Assembly: GCA_947500965.1 (NCBI GenBank)
Contig: CANMWW010000072.1
Location: 1-8,285 of the forward strand
From: Alphaproteobacteria bacterium
GTDB taxonomy: Bacteria > Pseudomonadota > Alphaproteobacteria > CACIAM-22H2
DNA: 8,285 nucleotides
Reading direction: 5' to 3'
Made by a program: the position numbers and the translations under genes. The notes beneath the pieces are model-generated. The model saw nothing but the letters and a program-made list of their open reading frames with translations, searched no databases and was not told the origin of the DNA. Positions within the stretch are counted from its first letter, which is position 1. The number at the start of each line of letters is the position of its first letter. Shown here in pieces: positions 1 to 5,621 of this stretch.

Positions 1-841
1 CCACGAGCCGCAGCTCGCCTAGGCCATGCAGCATGATGCCGTGCGAGTAGCCGACCTCCGCGCCCGAGGCGAGGCGGCCCGGCTCGGCAAGCCGCGCGAA
101 GAGGCCTCGGAGCGGGCCGTCGCCGCGCAGCAGCGCGCCGGTCCAGGCGACGAAGTCCTCGGCGCTCGCGACCATCCCGCCCGAGCCCGAGTAGTGCAGG
201 CCATAGGCGCCACGGCGTGCCACGCCGCGCTCGTGCCAGTAGCCGGAGGCGAGGCCGGGCACGAATTCCGACTGGTCCTCTACCAGCGCGAAGCTCGCGA
301 GGCCGAGCGGCGCGAGGAAATGCTCGCGCAGCCAGCGCGCGAGCGGGACGCCCGAGGCGCGCTCCGCCGCGTGCTGGGCGAGGCGGAAATTCGTGTTGCA
401 GTACGAGACCTCCGCGCCGGGCGCGAAGTTCAGGTGCGCGATGCGGCAGGACAGGCGATGCAGGCGCTCGGCGCCGATGCTCGCCGCGGACGAGATGCCG
501 GACAGCGCGAGCGTCTCGCCGAGGTCGGGGATGCCGCTCGTCATGGTGAGGGCGCGCGACAGCGTCGTCGCGGCGAGCGGCCCGCGCAGCTCCGGAAGAT
601 GGCGCCCGAGCGTGCCGTCGAGGCCGAGCGCGAAGGCCGCCGCCGCGGTGACGTGCTTGGACAGCGAGGCCAGGCGCGTCGGCGTCGCGGTCGTCCAGCC
701 GCGCCCCGATTCGATGTCGGCGAGCCCCATGCACCAGCTGCGCGTGATGCGGCCGTCCTCGAACAGCGCCACGACGCCGCCCGCCTCGCCGGGTGCGGTC
801 CATCGCGACGTCGCCGCCGCGATCGCGTCCTCGACCCTCAT
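1..841 (-). CDS. Serine hydrolase, beta-lactamase/class C fold (3' end beyond window)
   Basis: Predicted serine hydrolase of the beta-lactamase/D-aminopeptidase/esterase superfamily (PF00144-like). The 280 visible residues have no stop; the C-terminus lies beyond the left edge. The SxxK catalytic motif is S59-L-S-K62, set in LASLSKH. The second motif, Y147-C-N149, matches class C YxN. TMTSGIPD at 99-106 is the usual helix after the active site, and YSGSGGMVAS near 217-226 is typical of the family. The KTG-like third motif would lie outside the window. The N-terminus shows no signal peptide, so a cytoplasmic enzyme is likely. The ATG at 841 overlaps the stop of the upstream gene as ATGA, and GGGGAG (plus 848-853) sits 6 nt before it. 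It is the last visible gene of the AtuA operon, so it may hydrolyse an ester, lactone or amide of that pathway. The substrate cannot be read from the sequence. Confidence 0.9.
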   Translation of the reverse strand, partial: MRVEDAIAAATSRWTAPGEAGGVVALFEDGRITRSWCMGLADIESGRGWTTATPTRLASLSKHVTAAAAFALGLDGTLGRHLPELRGPLAATTLSRALTMTSGIPDLGETLALSGISSAASIGAERLHRLSCRIAHLNFAPGAEVSYCNTNFRLAQHAAERASGVPLARWLREHFLAPLGLASFALVEDQSEFVPGLASGYWHERGVARRGAYGLHYSGSGGMVASAEDFVAWTGALLRGDGPLRGLFARLAEPGRLASGAEVGYSHGIMLHGLGELRLV

Positions 842-1179
842 GCCGCGCTCCCCGCGTCGTGCCGGTCCTCGACCAGCGGCAGGGCGAGCGCCGCGAAGGA
901 CAGGCTCTTGCCATGCGCGTCGAGCGCCAGCGAGGTGTTGACGCCGCCCTTCAGCGCCTGCCGGCACACGAAGTGGACGCCGTCGAGAAGCGGCAGCTCG
1001 TGGCGGACGATCTCCCCCGCGACCACGCCCTGCATGTGCGCGCGCATCCGCTCGACCGTGGCGCTGGCGAGCAGCACGGGATAGTCCTCGTGCCGGTAGG
1101 CGAAGATCGACAGCGTGAGCGTGTCGCCCTTGTCGCCGGTGCGCGCATGGGCGATGTCGTGCAGGCGCCGCGGCGTCAT
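838..1179 (-). CDS. Small AtuA-related protein (AtuA C-terminal-domain type)
   Basis: A 113-residue protein that resembles the separate C-terminal domain of AtuA-family proteins. The start MTPRRLHDIAHARTGDKGDT shows the characteristic R-T-G-D-K-G-D segment at 13-19, followed by a short alpha/beta domain (LTLSIFAY, LPLLDGVHFV, ALKGGVNTSLALD) and an Ala/Leu-rich end. In many bacteria this domain is fused behind the roughly 440-residue AtuA domain; here it is its own cistron. The start is supported by GGAG (plus 1187-1190) 7 nt upstream and by an ATGA overlap with the AtuA stop. Its stop overlaps the next gene's start in the same way. It probably works with AtuA as a partner subunit. The biochemical role of this domain is not established. 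The reading frame stays open far upstream, but that extension is antisense-like Arg/Ala-rich noise and I excluded it. Confidence 0.85.
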   Translation of the reverse strand: MTPRRLHDIAHARTGDKGDTLTLSIFAYRHEDYPVLLASATVERMRAHMQGVVAGEIVRHELPLLDGVHFVCRQALKGGVNTSLALDAHGKSLSFAALALPLVEDRHDAGSAA

Positions 1180-2495
1180 GGCCGGATCTCCACGACCGAA
1201 TGCGGCGCCATCGCGCGCGGGATGAAGGCCGAGGCCACGCCGACGACCTCGCGCAGGTACTTGCGCGCGCCGCCGCCGCCCGCCGGCCCGTTGCAGTAGA
1301 GCGCCTCGACTTCCTCGCCCACGCGCGCGGCCATCGCGGCGCTGCGCGCGCGCCCGGCGACGCGCAGCCGCGCCTCCCAGGACTCGGGCCGGTTCCCCCA
1401 GGAGCGGCCATGGGTCGAGTCGATGCCGACGAGGTCGACGCGCAGGTCCTCGAACCCGTCGCCGAGCCGCGTGCGCACGATCTCGCCGCCCATCCGCGCC
1501 CGCGCCTCGGCGCCCGGCCCGGCATAGGAGATCTCGCCCTCGCCGATGTAGCCGGCGCGGTAGCCGACGCTGACCTTGAGCAGGTCCGGTCGCGGCGCGC
1601 CGTCGCCACCGGCCATCTCGACGCGGTCGTCGCCGAGGTCGTGCAGCGCGACGCTCGTGAAGTCGGCGGAGGAATCGGGCGTGAGGTAGGCGCGCGGGTC
1701 GAGCACCTCGTAGAGGAGCTGCTCCTTCGCGGTCCGCAGGTCGATGCGCCCGCCCGAGCCCGCGGGCTTGCCGAAGACGGCACGGCCGTCGGGCCAGACA
1801 TCGGCGAAGGGAAACCCCAGCCGCGCGAGGTCCGGCACGTCCTTGCGCCCGGGATCGGCGAAGTAGCCGCCGGTGAGCTGGCCCGCGCATTCGAGCAGGT
1901 GGCCGACCGCGGTACCGCGCGCCATCAGGCGCCAGTCGTCGGCGGCCCAGCCATGGACGTGCATCAGCGGCGCGAGCGCGAGCGAGGGATCGGCGACGCG
2001 GCCGGAGATGACGATGTCCGCGCCGGTGCGCAGCCCGTCGAGCAGCGCCTCCGCGCCGAGATACGCGTTCGCGGAGACGACCTCGCCGAGGTCGCGCACG
2101 CGCCGCCCGTCGTCGAGCGCGAGGTCGGGCGCCAGCCGGTCGAGCACGTCGTCGCCGAGCACCGCCGCGATGCGCGGCGAGAGCCCCATGCGCCCGGCCA
2201 GCGCCGCGACCGCCTCGGCGCCCGCGCGCGGGTTGGCGGCGCCCGCGTTGGTGAGCAGCCGCACGCCGCGCGCGGCGAGCGCGGGCATGAGCATCTCCAT
2301 GCGCCGCAGGAGCATGCCGCAGAAGCCGCGCGCCGGATCGGCCAGGCGCTCCTTCTGCGCGTTCGCGATGGTGCGCTCGGCAAGGCATTCGAGCATCAGG
2401 AAGTCGATCGCCGCGCGCTCGACGAGCTCGAGCGCCGGCTCCAGCCGGTCCCCCGCGAAGCCCGCGCCGCAGCCGATCCGGACCGGCCGCGTCAT
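1176..2495 (-). CDS. AtuA-family protein (acyclic terpene utilization, DUF1446/PF07287)
   Basis: A 439-residue protein covering the AtuA core domain. The family is named from the Pseudomonas atu cluster for citronellol/geraniol breakdown, but many members lie in other carboxylate-degradation clusters and the chemistry is not well defined. Recognisable parts are the N-terminus VRIGCGAGFAGDR (residues 5-17), DFLMLECLAERT (31-42), TNAGAANP (82-89), SANAYLGAE (141-149), GRVADPSL (165-172) and ECAGQLTGGYFADPG (about 202-216). The chain ends in the Gly-rich GPAGGGGARKYLREVVG segment and SVVEIRP. I chose ATG 2495 because the family N-terminus starts just after it. The only in-frame alternative upstream is a TTG at 2537 that adds non-family residues. 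There is no good Shine-Dalgarno directly before 2495, but the start overlaps the stop of a 9-codon leader ORF. The C-terminal AtuA-related domain is encoded separately downstream. Confidence 0.92.
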   Translation of the reverse strand: MTRPVRIGCGAGFAGDRLEPALELVERAAIDFLMLECLAERTIANAQKERLADPARGFCGMLLRRMEMLMPALAARGVRLLTNAGAANPRAGAEAVAALAGRMGLSPRIAAVLGDDVLDRLAPDLALDDGRRVRDLGEVVSANAYLGAEALLDGLRTGADIVISGRVADPSLALAPLMHVHGWAADDWRLMARGTAVGHLLECAGQLTGGYFADPGRKDVPDLARLGFPFADVWPDGRAVFGKPAGSGGRIDLRTAKEQLLYEVLDPRAYLTPDSSADFTSVALHDLGDDRVEMAGGDGAPRPDLLKVSVGYRAGYIGEGEISYAGPGAEARARMGGEIVRTRLGDGFEDLRVDLVGIDSTHGRSWGNRPESWEARLRVAGRARSAAMAARVGEEVEALYCNGPAGGGGARKYLREVVGVASAFIPRAMAPHSVVEIRP

Positions 2496-2521
2496 CGCGC
2501 CCGCATGCGCGTCACCGGCAT
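2492..2521 (-). CDS. Candidate 9-codon leader ORF (MPVTRMRAR) coupled to AtuA
   Basis: A short reading frame, MPVTRMRAR, with a purine-rich ribosome-binding run (GGGGGAGGAG, plus 2524-2533) just upstream of its ATG. Its TGA overlaps the AtuA ATG as ATGA. The AtuA start itself lacks a clear Shine-Dalgarno, so ribosomes loaded at this ATG could terminate and reinitiate at AtuA. The peptide is too short to carry a fold, and three of its nine residues are arginine. A role in translational coupling or regulation is inference. The alternative is that the purine run serves AtuA directly at a long spacing and the mini-ORF is incidental. Confidence 0.4.
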   Translation of the reverse strand: MPVTRMRAR

Positions 2522-2523
2522 GG

Positions 2524-2533
2524 CTCCTCCCCC
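2524..2533 (-). promoter_or_regulatory. Strong Shine-Dalgarno for leader ORF/AtuA operon
   Basis: On the minus strand this reads GGGGGAGGAG, the best ribosome-binding match near the operon start. It lies 2 nt (measured from GAG) to 5 nt (measured from GGGGGAG) before the leader ATG at 2521. It is more than 25 nt from the AtuA ATG at 2495, too far for direct use there. Confidence 0.5.
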
Positions 2534-2552
2534 GCAACGCAACTCGTGGGCC

Positions 2553-2562
2553 ATCCTAGAAG
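2553..2562. promoter_or_regulatory. Possible overlapping divergent -10 elements for AtuA operon and MFS gene
   Basis: In the 84-bp gap between the divergent leader ORF and MFS gene, the sequence ATCCTAGAAG gives a -10-like TAGGAT on the minus strand (2553-2558) and a weaker TAGAAG on the plus strand (2557-2562). This is one of the few A/T-containing patches in a GC-rich gap. I see no convincing TTGACA-like -35 on either strand, so this is only a candidate. Confidence 0.25.
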
Positions 2563-2591
2563 CGTGGCAAGCTCGGCGCGAGCCTGCTTCT
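2558..2591. repeat. Nested inverted repeat in the AtuA/MFS divergent gap
   Basis: The outer arms are AGAAGC (2558-2563) and GCTTCT (2586-2591). Inside lies a second inverted repeat, GCTCG (2571-2575) and CGAGC (2579-2583), with a 3-nt loop. It sits between the divergent starts and next to the candidate -10. It could be an operator for a dimeric regulator or a hairpin in the MFS 5' leader. No regulator gene is present in the window, and short GC-rich repeats also arise by chance. Confidence 0.35.
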
Positions 2592-2605
2592 CCTGCCCGG
2601 GGCGC

Positions 2606-3814
2606 ATGTCCGCAATGCCGATCCAGCCGCCCCTGCCGCCGCTCGCCCTGATCGTCGCCTTCTCGATCCTCGGGCCGTTCTCGCTGCATGTCGTGATCCC
2701 GGCGATGCCGCTGCTCGTCGACGAGCTCGGGACGGATTTCGGCTCGGCGCAGGCGACGCTCACCGTCTACCTCGTCGGCATCGCCGGCGGGCAGCTGCTC
2801 TACGGCCCGGTCTCCGACCGCGTCGGGCGCCGGCCCGTCGTGCTGGCGGGCCTCGCGCTCTACGCGCTGGCCTCGCTCGGCTGCGCGCTGGCGGGCTCGG
2901 TCGAATCGCTCTGGGCGCTGCGCCTGATGCAGGGCGCGACGGGATGCGCGGGCCAGGTGCTCGGGCGCGCGATCATCCGCGATTGCACGCCGCGCGACCG
3001 CGCCGCCAGCCTGCTCGGCTACACGACGATGGCGATGTCGTCCTGCGCGTCCTTCTCGCCGCTCGTCGCGGCGATCGTGCAGGACCTCGCGGGCTGGCGC
3101 GCGAACTTCCTCTGGCTCTCGGCGACGGCGCTCGCGGTGCTGCTGCTGTGCCTGCGCTTCCTCGGCGAGACGCGCCAGGACCCGCCCGAGGGCGCCGCCG
3201 CGCCGGCGCGGCTGCTGGCCGGCTACGCGCTCCTGCTGCGCTCGCGCGCCTTCCTGGGCTACGCGCTCTCCGGCGCCTTCGCGATGGCGGCCTGGTATTC
3301 CTTCGTCGCCGGCGCCCCCTACGTGCTCGCGACGCTGCTCGGCCTGCCGCCCATCGCCTACGGCAAGTACATCCTGGTCGTGCTCGCGGGCTACGTCGCG
3401 GGGAACTTCCTCGCAGGCCGCCTCTCGGTGCGGCTCGGCGGCGCGCGCATGATCGCGACCGGGCAGGCGATCGCGCTCGCGGGCGCCGCGGTCCAGGTCG
3501 CGCTGCTCGCCGCCGGCATCCTGACGCCGATGGCGCTCTTCCTGCCGATGATGGTGATCGTCTTCGCCTCCGGCCTGTTCCTGCCCAACCTCAACGCGGG
3601 CGCGCTCAGCGTGCATCCCGCGCTGGCCGGGTCGGCGGCCGGCCTCACGGGCTTCCTGCAGATGGGGCTGAGCGCGCTCGCGACCGTCGCGATCGGCGCG
3701 GCAATGGCGGGCAGCGAGGCGCCGCTCGTCGCGGCGACGGCCGGCACCTCGCTCGTCTCGGCGCTCGCGCTGCTGCTGCTGCGCGCGCCGCGCCCGCCCG
3801 CGCTCAGAGCCTGA
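2606..3814 (+). CDS. MFS transporter, Bcr/CflA drug-exporter type
   Basis: A 402-residue inner-membrane transporter of the major facilitator superfamily, closest in pattern to Bcr/CflA drug:proton antiporters, which export compounds such as bicyclomycin. Helix 1 begins near residue 12 (LALIVAFSILG). The loop between helices 2 and 3 has motif A as GPVSDRVGRRPV (68-79). Helix 4 has RLMQGATG (106-113), followed by the family-like RAIIRD (121-126). The length and about 12 hydrophobic segments fit the family. The reading frame opens at a GTG at 2546, but residues before ATG 2606 (MSAMPIQPPL) are polar and unlike the family. ATG 2615 is a second possible start, and only a weak GGGG run precedes 2606. 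It is divergent from the AtuA operon and its last 11 bp overlap the dioxygenase gene tail to tail. The substrate is unknown; export of an operon-related compound is possible but unproven. Confidence 0.92.
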   Translation: MSAMPIQPPLPPLALIVAFSILGPFSLHVVIPAMPLLVDELGTDFGSAQATLTVYLVGIAGGQLLYGPVSDRVGRRPVVLAGLALYALASLGCALAGSVESLWALRLMQGATGCAGQVLGRAIIRDCTPRDRAASLLGYTTMAMSSCASFSPLVAAIVQDLAGWRANFLWLSATALAVLLLCLRFLGETRQDPPEGAAAPARLLAGYALLLRSRAFLGYALSGAFAMAAWYSFVAGAPYVLATLLGLPPIAYGKYILVVLAGYVAGNFLAGRLSVRLGGARMIATGQAIALAGAAVQVALLAAGILTPMALFLPMMVIVFASGLFLPNLNAGALSVHPALAGSAAGLTGFLQMGLSALATVAIGAAMAGSEAPLVAATAGTSLVSALALLLLRAPRPPALRA

Positions 3815-3819
3815 CGCGG
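3798..3819. terminator. Hairpin over overlapping MFS/dioxygenase stop codons
   Basis: Inverted repeat CCGCG-C-TCAG, loop AGC, CTGA-CGCGG: nine pairs with a single bulged C at 3803. It spans both stop codons of the convergent genes (TGA 3812-3814 on plus, TGA from 3806 on minus). No T-run follows on either strand, so it is not a textbook intrinsic terminator. Part of the symmetry comes from the facing TCA and TGA triplets. Confidence 0.35.
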
Positions 3820-4571
3820 AAGTCGTTGCCGCCGCTGAGGTCGCGCCCGCGCATCAGGTAGACGGTGCGGTCGGCGTGGTTCGCGCCCAGCTTCTTTGAG
3901 TGGAACATCGAGGTCGCGAGCTCGCGGTCGAAGACCGAGCTCGTCGGCATGAAGCGCAGCGTCATGCCGCGGCGCGGGTTCGGCGAGCGATTCGGCTCCG
4001 AGCCGTGGACGAGGTAGACGTCGTGCAGCGACACCTGCCCCGGCTCGAGCACGATGTCGACGGCATCCTTCTCGTCGTACTCGGCGCGGTCGAGCTCCTG
4101 GTTGAGCGCGAGGCCGGGCCCGTCGTTGCGGTTGTGCCGGTAGAGCGCCTTGCGCCGGTGCGAGCCGCGGATCACGCGCAGGCAGCCATTCTCCGGCGTC
4201 GAGGCGTCGCAGGCGATCCACACGGTGCAGGTCGCCAGCGGCCGGATCGGCCAGTACTCGCCGTCCTGGTGCCAGGGCGTGCGCGAGCCCTTGAAGGCGG
4301 GCTTGGCGAAGAAGCTCGAGTTCCACAGCGCGAAGTCGGGCCCGATCACCTGCTCGACCATGTCGAGCACGGCGGGCGTGCGTGCCCAGTTGAGGAAGCC
4401 CGTGTCATGGGCGAGCACCATCGGGCAGTAGTCCGCGAATTGCGGCAGCCTGGCCACCAGCCGCGCATGGGCGGCGCGGATCTCCTCGACCACTTCCATC
4501 GGGAAGCGGAACCCGGCGGGCACGACATAGCCGTGCTCGTTGTAGTGCGCGATGTCCTGCGGCGTCAGCAT
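3804..4571 (-). CDS. Phytanoyl-CoA dioxygenase (PhyH)-family Fe(II)/2-oxoglutarate oxygenase
   Basis: A 255-residue oxygenase of the PhyH family (PF05721-like), which hydroxylates small organic substrates using Fe(II), O2 and 2-oxoglutarate. The iron triad is visible: H101 and D103 in PWHQDGEYWP, and H189 in LVHGSEPNRS. R200 or R201 in PRRGMTLRF, 11-12 residues after the second His, is the expected 2-oxoglutarate carboxylate ligand. VWIACDASTPENGCLRVIRG (118-136) is the usual core strand before the RGSH turn. The start MLTPQDIAHYNEHGYVV is typical of the family, and a GGGGGG run (plus 4581-4586) lies 9 nt upstream. The frame stays open upstream through the opposite-strand kinase gene, but that extension is a shadow. 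It overlaps the MFS gene tail to tail and is divergent from the kinase. The substrate is unknown; PhyH relatives act on fatty acyl-CoAs, ectoine, phosphonates and natural products. Confidence 0.93.
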   Translation of the reverse strand: MLTPQDIAHYNEHGYVVPAGFRFPMEVVEEIRAAHARLVARLPQFADYCPMVLAHDTGFLNWARTPAVLDMVEQVIGPDFALWNSSFFAKPAFKGSRTPWHQDGEYWPIRPLATCTVWIACDASTPENGCLRVIRGSHRRKALYRHNRNDGPGLALNQELDRAEYDEKDAVDIVLEPGQVSLHDVYLVHGSEPNRSPNPRRGMTLRFMPTSSVFDRELATSMFHSKKLGANHADRTVYLMRGRDLSGGNDFRVRL

Positions 4572-4600
4572 GGCGTCTTTCCCCCCTCGGACCGGACGAC

Positions 4601-4688
4601 GGCGCCGAGCATCGTGCAGGCCCGGGCCCCGCGCAAGCGGCGCGGCCGCCGCCGGCTTCCACGCGCCGGGCGCGGCGCCTAGGATCGT
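4601..4688. promoter_or_regulatory. Divergent promoter region dioxygenase/kinase with repeated GGCGCC-N4-ATCGT
   Basis: The 120-bp gap between the two divergent starts holds two copies of GGCGCC-N4-ATCGT, at 4601-4615 and 4674-4688. On the minus strand the first copy contains GATGCT (plus 4608-4613), a weak -10-like hexamer 37 nt before the dioxygenase ATG. The second copy contains TAGGAT (4680-4685), a -10-like hexamer ending 6 nt before the kinase ATG. Two copies, one at each candidate start site, may be promoter elements or binding sites. No clear -35 is seen. Confidence 0.3.
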
Positions 4689-4691
4689 CGC

Positions 4692-5576
4692 ATGGACCGC
4701 GAAGCCGACATCGCGCGCGTCGCGTCGCTGGGCTGCTGGCGCGGGGCGCCGCGCATCGAGCCGCTCGCTGGCGGCATGACGAACCGCAACTGGCTGGTGC
4801 ATGACGCTGCCGGCGCGCATGTCGCGCGGCTGGGCGAGGACCTTTCCCACCACATGGTGCTGCGCTGGCACGAGCACGCCGTCGCGCGCGCGGCGGGAGA
4901 GGCGGGGATCTCGCCCGAGGTCGAGCACGCCGAGCCCGGCATGCTGGTGATGCGCTTCGTGGAGGGGCGGAGCCTCTCGGCCGCGGACCTGCGCGCGCCG
5001 GGCCGCCTCGCCGCGGTGGCGGCGTTGCTGCGACGTTGCCATCGCGAGCTGCCGCTCCACCTGCGCGGACCGACGCTCGCCTTCTGGCCATTCCATGTCC
5101 TGCGCGCCTACGCGGCGTGGCTGCGCGAGGCCGGCAGCGCCTGGCGGGACCGGCTCGACGGCCTGGTGGCGCTCGCGGCGGAGGCCGAGGCCGGGCTCTC
5201 GCCCGCGCCGACCGTCTTCGCGCACAACGACCTGCTGGCGGCCAACCTCGTCGACGACGGCAGCAGGCTCTGGCTGATCGACTGGGACTACGCGGGCTGG
5301 GGCTCGCCGGTCTTCGACCTCGCCAACCTCGCCGCCAACAACGGCCTCGACGCCGCGCAGGAGGAGGAGCTGCTCGCGGCCTACTTGGGCGCCGCGCCCG
5401 GCGCGGCCCTGCGCCGCGACCTCGCCGCCATGCGGCTTGCCTCGCAGCTGCGCGAGACGCTGTGGAGCATGGCGAGCGAGCTGCGCCCGTCCGTGGACTT
5501 CGACTACGCCGCCTACACGCGCGAGAACCTCGCGCGGCTCGAGGCCGAGAAGGCCCGCTTCGCCTCCGCGCGCTGA
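4692..5576 (+). CDS. Choline kinase/aminoglycoside phosphotransferase-fold small-molecule kinase
   Basis: A 294-residue kinase of the APH/choline kinase superfamily, which transfers ATP gamma-phosphate to a hydroxyl of a small molecule. The nucleotide loop is GGMTNRNW (27-34), a LicA/choline kinase-like version. The catalytic loop is HNDLLAANLVDD (178-189), with D180 as the likely base and N185 as a metal ligand. D197 in LIDWDYAGWG (195-204) is the DFG-equivalent metal-binding aspartate, followed by DLANLAANNG. These loops resemble choline/ethanolamine kinases more than antibiotic-resistance APHs, but the substrate is not proven. VARLGED (44-50) stands where choline kinases have a V-x-R-x-x-G strand. 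The ATG at 4692 follows AGGA (4681-4684) with 7 nt between, which could also be part of a -10 TAGGAT. It is alone on its strand: divergent from the dioxygenase and convergent with the thioesterase 20 bp away. Confidence 0.88.
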   Translation: MDREADIARVASLGCWRGAPRIEPLAGGMTNRNWLVHDAAGAHVARLGEDLSHHMVLRWHEHAVARAAGEAGISPEVEHAEPGMLVMRFVEGRSLSAADLRAPGRLAAVAALLRRCHRELPLHLRGPTLAFWPFHVLRAYAAWLREAGSAWRDRLDGLVALAAEAEAGLSPAPTVFAHNDLLAANLVDDGSRLWLIDWDYAGWGSPVFDLANLAANNGLDAAQEEELLAAYLGAAPGAALRRDLAAMRLASQLRETLWSMASELRPSVDFDYAAYTRENLARLEAEKARFASAR

Positions 5577-5585
5577 CGGTCCCCG

Positions 5586-5621
5586 CGCGCCGGTCCTCAG
5601 GCCTTGCCGCGGACCGGCGCG
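5586..5621. terminator. 11-bp perfect inverted repeat between kinase and thioesterase ends
   Basis: CGCGCCGGTCC (5586-5596) pairs with GGACCGGCGCG (5611-5621) across a 14-nt loop. It begins 10 bp after the kinase stop and covers the thioesterase stop and last codons. The stem is perfect and could end transcription from either side or protect 3' ends. No T-run follows on either strand, so it would be an unusual or factor-assisted terminator. Confidence 0.5.

Noticed and set aside
26..1084. A 352-codon plus-strand frame opposite the left serine hydrolase
   Set aside because: Arg/Ala-rich composition with no motif, while the opposite strand encodes an intact SxxK/YxN hydrolase.
1200..2651. A 483-codon open frame on the plus strand opposite AtuA
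   Set aside because: Its product is Arg/Ala/Glu-rich with no family motifs, and it lies antisense to a clearly recognisable AtuA gene. High-GC codon usage keeps such shadow frames open.
2522..3616. A long minus-strand frame opposite the MFS gene ending in the leader ORF codons
   Set aside because: The product is charged, repetitive-looking and antisense to a transporter with clear motifs A and B. Only its last nine codons, with their own Shine-Dalgarno, are kept as a possible leader.
4619..4628. GGCCCGGGCC palindrome in the dioxygenase/kinase gap
   Set aside because: A 10-bp all-GC palindrome is expected often at this base composition, and nothing else marks it as a site.
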